This document shows positions 57,858-64,000 of a stretch of DNA of 64,000 nt, one piece after another; positions within the stretch are counted from its first letter, which is position 1; each line of letters opens with the position of its first letter. Position numbers and translations under genes: made by a program. The DNA is taken from assembly GCA_900539695.1 (NCBI GenBank), contig UQDG01000014.1, positions 8,476 to 72,475 on the forward strand, written 5' to 3'. The stretch comes from an uncultured Oscillospiraceae bacterium. Lineage in GTDB: Bacteria > Bacillota > Clostridia > Oscillospirales > Ruminococcaceae. The notes under the pieces were generated by a model. It was not told the origin of the DNA. It saw nothing but the letters and a program-made list of their open reading frames with translations, and searched no databases.

Positions 57858-58676
57858 ATGCTGCGTGATATTACCATCGGCCAGCATTTCCCGGGCAACT
57901 CGGTGCTGCACCGCTGCGACCCGCGCTTAAAGCTGGTGGCCACCATCGCCTACATCGTGGTGCTGTTTGTGGCGCCCAACCCCCTGGGCCTGGCGCTGTC
58001 TATTGCCCTGCTGGCGGCGCTGTACAAGGTGGCCAAAATCCCCGGCAAGCTGATTTTAAAGAGCCTAAAGCCTATTGTGCCCATCGTGCTGTTCACGGCG
58101 GTGCTCAACCTGTTTTTTGTCACCGGCGAGGGCGAGCCGCTTGTCCACATCTGGGTGTTGAAAATTTACGGGGAGGGCATCCGCTATGCCATCCTGCTGA
58201 CGGTGCGCGTCTGCGCATTGATCGCAGGTACGAGCCTTTTGACCTACACCACCAGCCCCATCGTGCTGACGGACGCGATTGAGAATCTGCTGCGCCCGCT
58301 GGCGAAAATTCATTTCCCGGTGCATGAGCTGGCCATGATGATGACCATTGCGCTGCGGTTCATCCCGACTTTGATCGAAGAGACCGAGAAGATCATGAAC
58401 GCCCAGAAAGCCCGCGGTGCCATGATCGATAATGGCACTTTCACCCAGCGCATCAAGGCGCTGGTGCCGGTGCTGATCCCGCTGTTCATCTCGGCCTTCC
58501 GCCGCGCGGACGAGCTGGCTATGGCCATGGAGTGCCGCTGCTACCACGGCGGCGAGGGCCGCACCCGGTTAAAGCAGCTGAAGTTCACGGCCGAGGATAC
58601 CCGCTGCGCCGTTATCATCACGGCAGCGCTGCTGGTGATCTGCGCCACCCGCTTCTTTGTGCCGGGGTTGGCGTAA
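57858..58676 (+). CDS. ecfT: ECF transporter transmembrane component EcfT
   Basis: A 272-residue membrane protein. Start IGQHFPGNSVLHRCDPRLKL (shortened) and several helices are typical; the ATPase-coupling motifs appear as ARG-type segments: AQKARGAMID and ADELAMAMECRCYHGGEGRT. Its start codon follows the ecfA2 stop directly, so the two are translated together. EcfT transmits ATP hydrolysis to S components. The order ecfA1-ecfA2-ecfT-truA is the classical Firmicute arrangement, here kept although repeats have invaded both sides of truA. Confidence 0.95.
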   Translation: MLRDITIGQHFPGNSVLHRCDPRLKLVATIAYIVVLFVAPNPLGLALSIALLAALYKVAKIPGKLILKSLKPIVPIVLFTAVLNLFFVTGEGEPLVHIWVLKIYGEGIRYAILLTVRVCALIAGTSLLTYTTSPIVLTDAIENLLRPLAKIHFPVHELAMMMTIALRFIPTLIEETEKIMNAQKARGAMIDNGTFTQRIKALVPVLIPLFISAFRRADELAMAMECRCYHGGEGRTRLKQLKFTAEDTRCAVIITAALLVICATRFFVPGLA

Positions 58677-58696
58677 TAATTTTTTGAAGAGCCCCT

Positions 58697-58771
58697 GTAG
58701 GGGCGGACATGGTTCGCCCGTGGCCGTTCATCCGGTCAAAAACTTTGCGGGCGAGCAATGCCTGCCCCTAC
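58697..58771. repeat. 75-bp inverted-repeat element with GTAGGGGC ends
   Basis: The left arm begins GTAGGGGCGGACATGG and the right arm ends AATGCCTGCCCCTAC. The 24-bp arms are reverse complements with about four mismatches. A 27-bp centre separates them. The same TGTAGGGGC start appears at about 13302. It takes up most of the gap in front of truA, leaving truA without a clear ribosome site. Confidence 0.65.
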
Positions 58772-58789
58772 TATGTGTTTTGTAAACGT

Positions 58790-59548
58790 ATGACCTACCT
58801 TTTATGGATCGCCTATAAAGGCACGAATTACGGCGGATTTCAGGTGCAGCCCAATGCGCCGACCGTCTGCGCCGCTGTGCAGGACGCCATGCAGCGGGTG
58901 CTGGGCTGCCGCCCCGATGTAAAGGGCTGCTCCCGCACCGATGCCGGCGTTCATGCGCGGCGTTTCGCGCTTAGTTTCTGCTATACTGGCAAGGTCCCGG
59001 CGGAAAAGATGGTGCAGGCGTTCAACGCCCACCTGCCGCCGGACATCCGCGCACTAGAAATTTTGCCCGTGGCCGAGAACTTCCACGCCCGCTACGCCGC
59101 CCACGCCAAGACCTACCGCTACTATATTTTAAATGCCCGGGTGGATGACCCCTTTACCTTTGATACCTGCTGCCGGATCGGCCCGGAACTGGACGTAGCC
59201 GCCATGCAGGCGGCGGCAGAACGGTTCGTCGGCACGCACGACTTTTTGGCGCTGTGTGCGTCAGGCTCCAGCGTGGCCGCCCATGGTGATACAGTGCGGA
59301 CCATTACCCGCTGCACTGTGGAGCGGGCAGGGGACAGGGTGACCATCACCGTCACGGCGGATGGGTACCTGTATAACATGGTGCGTATTCTGGCCGGGAC
59401 ACTGGTGGAAGCAGGCCTGCACAAGCGCACGCCGGAGAGTATCCCTGCCCTGCTGGCCAGCCGCGACCGCCGCCGGGCTGGGCAGACCCTGCCCGCCAAA
59501 GGCCTGTTTTTGGAGGATGTGGCGTACCCGGAACTGACCAAATCATAA
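58790..59548 (+). CDS. truA: tRNA pseudouridine(38-40) synthase TruA
   Basis: A 252-residue enzyme from ATG at 58790. The start TYLLWIAYKGTNYGGFQVQPN and the catalytic Asp in CSRTDAGVHARRFA are typical, with FLYNMVRI-like NMVRILAGTLVE near the end. It makes pseudouridine at positions 38-40 of tRNAs. The region upstream has been replaced by a palindromic repeat, and no AGGAGG-type site precedes the ATG, so translation may be weak or depend on ecfT read-through. Its TAA stop is part of the target duplication of a 172-bp element. Confidence 0.93.
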   Translation: MTYLLWIAYKGTNYGGFQVQPNAPTVCAAVQDAMQRVLGCRPDVKGCSRTDAGVHARRFALSFCYTGKVPAEKMVQAFNAHLPPDIRALEILPVAENFHARYAAHAKTYRYYILNARVDDPFTFDTCCRIGPELDVAAMQAAAERFVGTHDFLALCASGSSVAAHGDTVRTITRCTVERAGDRVTITVTADGYLYNMVRILAGTLVEAGLHKRTPESIPALLASRDRRRAGQTLPAKGLFLEDVAYPELTKS

Positions 59549-59720
59549 GGCAAGACCGCATAATTCTAAGTGCCGATACGGCGAGCGAGGTGCGGCAGAT
59601 GCTAAGCCAAAAGCGCAGATAATACTTTGTGTATTATCGAGCATTTTGGCAACGCAGATGCCGTGCCGCAGCCGCTGGAGCGGTGCTTAAGCCGTTAGGC
59701 GGGAATTGTGCGGTGTTGCC
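59549..59720 (+). mobile_element. 172-bp MITE-like element, copy D
   Basis: Same orientation as copy A and the most diverged copy (about four base changes from the copy B type). The flanking duplication is ATAA (59545-59548 and 59721-59724). The left duplication contains the truA stop codon. The next gene starts 28 bp beyond the right end. Confidence 0.9.
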
Positions 59721-59747
59721 ATAAGCGAAAGAAGGTGACCCCCACTC

Positions 59748-61109
59748 ATGAGCAAAGCGGATAAGGAACGCCAGGCGCGCCGCCAGCGGATGCTGGCGCG
59801 GGAGCGGGGGCATACCTCCACCTATCCCATCCCCGGTACCAGCGGGGACATCGGCCTGCGCACCCCCCAGCCGGTGCGCCGCAGCCGCGGTACCACCCCG
59901 CCCCCAACGCCGGAAAAACAACCCGACAACGTGAAGTCCTTCACGCCGCTGATCCAGCAGCGTCAGCGCCGCCACTATACCGTTCTGGCGGTGCTGATCC
60001 TGTGCATTGCAGCGGCCGTCTTTGTGTTTACCGGTGCCATGTCGGCGTCCATCGCTCTGCTGGGCGATGCGGCGGACAGCCTGTCCCTCTACTTCAACCG
60101 CAGCGACGGCGGCTGGCCGGTCAATACCGGCATCAGTGAGCCGATCCAAATTGCCGAACTGGCGGGCGGCTTTGTGGAGCTGGACAGCGAAGACGTGGTC
60201 GTCTACTCGGCCTACGGGGCTAAGGTACGCAGCTTTCAGCCCGGATATGCCCGGCCCGTTATGGCCGTGGGCGGCACCCACTTTGTGGTGTACAACCGCG
60301 CGGGCAGCGACCTGCAGGTCTCCAGCCGCACCAAGGCGCTGTACACCAAAACCTTTGATAACAGCATCCTGCTCTGTGCCATGTCCAACAATAACACGCT
60401 GGCCGTTGTCACCGAGTCGGGCCGGTATGCCGCGCAGCTGCAAATTTTTGACCCCTCTTTCCGCCAGACCTACAGCTGGGAGATGACCCAGAACGAGGGG
60501 ACCCCCATTGCCGTAGCTTTCTCGCCGGATAACCGCCAGTTCGCCGCCGGTACGCTGGCGGCGCGGCAGGGCCAGCTGGGGTGCAAGGTGTATTTTATGA
60601 GCACCTCCTCCAACTCCGAAGGTCCGGCCTACACCGCCAGCCAGGGCAGCATGCTCCTCTCGCTGGATTGGCAAAGCGAGAGCCGGGTGGTGGCGGTGTT
60701 CGATACCTACATCGCGGTGCTGGACCCCCGCACGGCCACCGAGACCGCCCGCTATGATTTTGGCGGTGCTACGCTGCAAAGTGCTGCGCCCGGCCAGCGC
60801 CAGACCGCCCTGCTGCTAAACATCCGCGGCGGCAACAGCCTGGTCACGCTGGACAACGACCTGACCCCTCTGGCCGAGATCCCCGCCCGCCAGGCCTACG
60901 GCATCAAGGCCACGGACACGGCGGTCTACCTGCTGTGTCCCAACGCTGTCGAGTGCTACGGCTTTGACGGCGTGCAGAACTGGGTGCAGGATAACTTCTC
61001 CGCCCGGCCCATCCAGGTGCTCAAAGCCTCGGAACTGCTGGTGTTTACCGGCAGCCGCGCCGAGGTGCTGACCCCGCCGGATAACGCCAATAACACAAAT
61101 GATTCCTGA
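59748..61109 (+). CDS. Membrane-anchored beta-propeller-like protein (DUF5711-like)
   Basis: A 453-residue protein. Residues 1-76 are basic, Pro-rich and cytoplasmic (KERQARRQRMLARERG), 77-98 form one membrane helix, and the rest is an outside domain with repeated beta-strand patterns such as ELDSEDVVVYSAYGAKVRSF, TLAVVTESGRYAAQLQIFD, VAVFDTYIAVLDPRTATE. The pattern of short blades suggests a beta-propeller. It resembles DUF5711 proteins found next to cvpA in Clostridia; the function is unknown. AAAGAAGG lies before the ATG. It is 23 bp from a CvpA family gene, so both likely share an envelope role. Confidence 0.75.
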   Translation: MSKADKERQARRQRMLARERGHTSTYPIPGTSGDIGLRTPQPVRRSRGTTPPPTPEKQPDNVKSFTPLIQQRQRRHYTVLAVLILCIAAAVFVFTGAMSASIALLGDAADSLSLYFNRSDGGWPVNTGISEPIQIAELAGGFVELDSEDVVVYSAYGAKVRSFQPGYARPVMAVGGTHFVVYNRAGSDLQVSSRTKALYTKTFDNSILLCAMSNNNTLAVVTESGRYAAQLQIFDPSFRQTYSWEMTQNEGTPIAVAFSPDNRQFAAGTLAARQGQLGCKVYFMSTSSNSEGPAYTASQGSMLLSLDWQSESRVVAVFDTYIAVLDPRTATETARYDFGGATLQSAAPGQRQTALLLNIRGGNSLVTLDNDLTPLAEIPARQAYGIKATDTAVYLLCPNAVECYGFDGVQNWVQDNFSARPIQVLKASELLVFTGSRAEVLTPPDNANNTNDS

Positions 61110-61132
61110 TACGAAAGGACCCGAAATCTCCT

Positions 61133-61795
61133 ATGCAGCAAAATATTTCTCTGGTTTATGACCTTCTCTTTCTCATCGTGTTTGCCGTGGTGGCTGTGTG
61201 CAGCTGGCACAAGGGCTTCCTGGCCAGTTTGGCTGAGCTGATCGGCGCTGTGTTTGGCGTCGGCATTGCCGTCTGGGCCAGCCAGACCGCCGCCCCGCAG
61301 ATCTACGAAAAGTTTTTAAGCGCTTCGGTGGCCAACCGGGTAGAGCTGGCCCTGCGTGAATCCAACGGCAACATTGCCGAGGCTTTGCAGGGCATCAGCT
61401 TTTTGCCGGAATCCATGCAGCAAAGCCTGCTGAACCTGCTGAACGATGCGGGCAGCGACGTGCCTGCCAAGATTGCCGAGGCTTTGCAGCCGTTGATCCT
61501 GCCCTTTGTGCAGGTGCTGCTGTTTGTGGTGCTCTGCGTACTGGTGCGGTGTGTGTTCCGCCTGCTGGTGAGCGCGCTGCGCTGGTTCAACGGCGTGCCG
61601 CTGCTGGGCAGCGTCAACCGCCTGCTGGGTCTGGTGCTGGGCCTGGCCAACGGCGCGGTGGATTGCTGGCTGCTGGCGCTGGCGCTGTGGTTTTTGGTGG
61701 GCGTTACCGGGGGCAAGCTCTCCTGGCTGAACGGCTACATACTCAGCCAAAGCGTGGGCTACGGCATTTTCGGCAGCATCAACCCCTTTGTTTGA
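61133..61795 (+). CDS. CvpA family protein
   Basis: A 220-residue membrane protein of the CvpA family. Start YDLLFLIVFAVVAVCSWHKG and the second helix LAELIGAVFGVGIAVWAS are typical, with the later helices after residue 120 and the GSVNRLLGLVLGLANGAVDC segment. CvpA proteins are needed for colicin V export in E. coli and for envelope integrity in others. It follows the DUF5711-like gene closely. GAAAGGA precedes the ATG. Confidence 0.9.
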   Translation: MQQNISLVYDLLFLIVFAVVAVCSWHKGFLASLAELIGAVFGVGIAVWASQTAAPQIYEKFLSASVANRVELALRESNGNIAEALQGISFLPESMQQSLLNLLNDAGSDVPAKIAEALQPLILPFVQVLLFVVLCVLVRCVFRLLVSALRWFNGVPLLGSVNRLLGLVLGLANGAVDCWLLALALWFLVGVTGGKLSWLNGYILSQSVGYGIFGSINPFV

Positions 61796-61837
61796 TGGGC
61801 ATGTAATGAATAAATTCTGAACATTCCGCCCGAAAAC

Positions 61838-61866
61838 TTGCAAAACAGCCCATTTCGTTTCATAAT
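61838..61866 (+). promoter_or_regulatory. Promoter of the clpE-like gene
   Basis: TTGCAA, 17-bp spacer, CATAAT, about 53 bp before the start. No CtsR or CIRCE operator was found nearby. Confidence 0.55.
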
Positions 61867-61919
61867 ATTTGCAAGACTATGCGCCTATACCGGGCGTTTT
61901 CTATAGAGGTGAAGAAATT

Positions 61920-64000
61920 ATGGTTTGTGTACGCTGCAAAAAACGCACGGCCGTGGTGTTCATCCAGCGGATGGACAACGGCAAGCCGGTGCAGGAGGGC
62001 TACTGCCTGACCTGCGCCCGCGAGATGCACATCCAACCCGTGGATGATCTGATGAAACAGTTCGGCATGTCCGACCAGGACCTGGAGAACATGGAAGAAC
62101 GCATGAGCAGCTTCCTGCAGGAGGCAGCCGAGTCCGGTATGCTGCCCACCGCAGCAGGTGAGGACGCCCCCGAGGAGGGCGACAGTCAGGACGATTTTGT
62201 GCCCGGCGGTTCGCCGGTGTTCCCGTTTGGCTTTGGTGCAGCCCGCCAGAGCGGCGACGACAAGGCCAAAGGCAAAAACGGTAAAAAGGACAAAGCCCCC
62301 AAGCGCAAGTTCCTGGATACCTACTGTGAGAACCTGACCCAGAAGGCCCGGGACGGCAAGGTGGACCGTATCATCGGCCGCGACCGCGAAATTTACCGCA
62401 CCATCCAGATCTTGTGCCGCCGCCAGAAGAACAACCCCTGCCTGATCGGTGAGGCCGGTGTCGGCAAGACTGCCATCGCCGAGGGCATCGCCCAGCGCAT
62501 TGCCGAGGGCCAGGTGCCCGCCCGCCTGCGGGACAAGGAGATCTTCCTGCTGGATATGACTGCCCTCATTGCGGGCACCCAGTTCCGTGGTCAGTTCGAG
62601 CAGCGGGTCAAGGGCCTTATCAGCGAGGTCAAGGCCGCCGGCAACATCATCCTGTTCATCGATGAAATTCATTCCATCGTGGGCGCGGGCGATTCTGACG
62701 GCGCCATGAACGCTGCCAACATCATGAAGCCCGCCCTCTCCCGCGGGCAGGTGCAGGTCATCGGTGCGACCACTTTTGCCGAGTACCGCAAGTATATCGA
62801 GAAAGATACTGCGCTGGAGCGCCGTTTCCAACCCGTTAAAGTCGAGGAGCCTTCCATCTCCGATACCATCGAGGTGCTGAAAGGCATCCGCATCTACTAC
62901 GAGAAGCACCACTGCGTCCGCGTGCCGGACCCCGTGGTCACCAACGTGGTCAAACTGTCGGAGCGGTACATCACCGACCGCTTCCTGCCCGATAAGGCCA
63001 TCGACCTGCTGGACGAGGCCTGCGCCTGCTGCAACCTGCGCCACCCCGAAATTACCGAGTTGGTGGAGACCCAGCGCAGTGTAGCTGAGCTGGAAAGCCG
63101 CGAACATGAGCTGGAGAACCCCGAGCCGGAGAACGGCCAGGATGCCGCCATCGACTACGAGGCCCTGGCTTCGGTTAAGACGGAACTGGCCCAGCAGCGC
63201 CAAAAACTGCCCGCCTTGCAGCTGAAGGTGGCCGAAATTGAGGTCACGATGGACGATGTGGCCCAGGTCATCGAGCTGTGGACCGGTATCCCCGCCGTCA
63301 AAATTAAAGAGACCGAGTACGGCCGCCTGCAGGGCCTGGAAGAAGCCCTGAAAGAGCATATCATCGGCCAGGATCAGGCCGTACACGCCGTGGCCGGCGC
63401 CATCAAGCGCGCCCGGGCTGACCTGTCCGGCCGCCACCGCCCCGCCAGCTTCATCTTCGTCGGCCCTACCGGTGTCGGCAAGACCGAGCTGGTCAAGCAG
63501 CTGGCCAACCAGCTGTTCGATACCGTCGACCCGCTCATCTCCATCGACATGAGCGAGTATATGGAGAAGTACGCGGTGTCCCGCCTCATCGGTTCGCCCC
63601 CGGGCTATGTGGGATACGATGAGGCTGGCCAGCTGACCGAGAAGGTCCGCCGCCACCCCTACAGCGTTGTGCTGTTTGATGAAATTGAAAAAGCACATCC
63701 TGACGTCATGAATATCCTGCTGCAGATTTTGGACGAGGGCAAGATCAACGACGCCCAGGGCCGCGTGGTGGATTTCTCCAACACGGTCATCTGCATGACC
63801 TCCAACGCTGGCTCCACCGACCAGAGCGGTGCTACCGGCTTTGGCAAGCGCACTGAGACCGCCAGCGCCGACAAGTGCATGAAGGCTTTGCAGGAGTTCC
63901 TGCGCCCCGAGTTCCTGGGCCGCGTGGACGAGGTCATCACCTTCCGCCCGCTGTCCGAGTCCGACCTGGAGCGCATCGCCCAGCTGATGCTGGACGAATA
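61920..64000 (+). CDS. clpE: ClpE-type AAA+ unfoldase with N-terminal zinc finger (3' end outside window)
   Basis: The frame is open to the window end (over 690 codons). The N-terminus has a zinc ribbon, Cys3/Cys6 and Cys29/Cys32 ([17 protein letters not shown]), then a flexible acidic and Lys-rich linker of about 100 residues in place of Clp_N repeats. AAA domain 1: [28 protein letters not shown] coiled middle domain (residues about 380-440) follows, then AAA domain 2: [32 protein letters not shown] and [11 protein letters not shown]. This layout fits ClpE, which feeds damaged proteins to ClpP. The C-terminus and ClpP-binding loop lie beyond the window. GAGGTGAAG precedes the ATG. Confidence 0.93.
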   Translation, partial: MVCVRCKKRTAVVFIQRMDNGKPVQEGYCLTCAREMHIQPVDDLMKQFGMSDQDLENMEERMSSFLQEAAESGMLPTAAGEDAPEEGDSQDDFVPGGSPVFPFGFGAARQSGDDKAKGKNGKKDKAPKRKFLDTYCENLTQKARDGKVDRIIGRDREIYRTIQILCRRQKNNPCLIGEAGVGKTAIAEGIAQRIAEGQVPARLRDKEIFLLDMTALIAGTQFRGQFEQRVKGLISEVKAAGNIILFIDEIHSIVGAGDSDGAMNAANIMKPALSRGQVQVIGATTFAEYRKYIEKDTALERRFQPVKVEEPSISDTIEVLKGIRIYYEKHHCVRVPDPVVTNVVKLSERYITDRFLPDKAIDLLDEACACCNLRHPEITELVETQRSVAELESREHELENPEPENGQDAAIDYEALASVKTELAQQRQKLPALQLKVAEIEVTMDDVAQVIELWTGIPAVKIKETEYGRLQGLEEALKEHIIGQDQAVHAVAGAIKRARADLSGRHRPASFIFVGPTGVGKTELVKQLANQLFDTVDPLISIDMSEYMEKYAVSRLIGSPPGYVGYDEAGQLTEKVRRHPYSVVLFDEIEKAHPDVMNILLQILDEGKINDAQGRVVDFSNTVICMTSNAGSTDQSGATGFGKRTETASADKCMKALQEFLRPEFLGRVDEVITFRPLSESDLERIAQLMLDE

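Noticed and set aside
61860..63698. A 612-codon minus-strand frame over the clpE-like gene
   Set aside because: The plus strand has intact AAA+ motifs throughout; the minus frame is a shadow.

Overview
The window looks like chromosomal DNA from a GC-rich anaerobic Firmicute of the Oscillospiraceae, of the Faecalibacterium / Gemmiger / Subdoligranulum type. This placement is inference. The supporting signs are an NfnAB-type bifurcating transhydrogenase pair, a clostridial 2[4Fe-4S] ferredoxin, the Firmicute gene order darA-holB-ricT, a ClpE-type unfoldase with a zinc finger, an ECF transporter module, D-lactate dehydrogenase, PTS transport of N-acetylglucosamine, and frequent TTG/GTG starts behind strong AGGAGG sites.

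Layout. 0-3.4 kb: end of an operon of acyl-CoA genes (SDR, type III CoA-transferase, HMG-CoA lyase-like, crotonase), then an orphan Tn916-type excisionase and a scrap of a surface protein. 4-13.3 kb (mostly minus): a MacB-like ABC exporter with a heptad-repeat lipoprotein, a MarR/MATE efflux operon with an elaborate operator, D-lactate dehydrogenase and a metallophosphoesterase. 13.5-19.2 kb: nfnAB, a GT-C type membrane protein and a second MATE pump. 19.5-24.7 kb: a LacI regulator, a GlpA-like/GlpB-like/DUF1667 flavoprotein operon, and a thioredoxin-reductase-like flavoprotein without a usual NADPH site. 24.8-33.7 kb: glycerate kinase, two pseudogenes, aspartate dehydrogenase, the nagA-nagB-nagE amino-sugar set, an aminotransferase fragment and a PfkB kinase. 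33.9-42.7 kb: small membrane protein, nnrE with an XRE regulator, two AI-2E family transporters, ferredoxin, ricT-holB-darA, a rhomboid-like protein, a DnaA-box-like cluster and a ricin-type lectin. 43-50.7 kb: an MgsA homologue lacking catalytic residues, a DJ-1 protein, an esterase, a PfoR-type EIIC and two large membrane proteins. 50.9-64 kb: tRNA-Val(GAC), ruvC, ruvA, ruvB, glmM, a methyltransferase, ecfA1-ecfA2-ecfT, truA, a DUF5711-like protein, cvpA and the start of a clpE-like gene cut by the window end.

The most striking non-gene signal is a 172-bp non-coding element present four times between 33 and 60 kb. The copies are 97-99% identical. Each has inverted ends beginning GGCAA and lies between perfect 4-bp target duplications (TTAA, TTTA, CTAA, ATAA). 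That is the signature of a recently active MITE, and its transposase is not in the window. Smaller repeat families are also present: a palindrome of about 26 bp, a 42-bp terminator duplicated almost exactly, and a GTAGGGGC inverted repeat.

The amino-sugar genes work together: NagE imports and phosphorylates GlcNAc, NagA deacetylates it, NagB deaminates it to fructose-6-P, and GlmM feeds the reverse biosynthetic direction. NfnAB, the ferredoxin and the unusual thioredoxin-reductase-like flavoprotein suggest ferredoxin-centred redox metabolism. Several genes are decayed (DapA-family, GltD-like, aminotransferase), which points to ongoing small deletions in this region.
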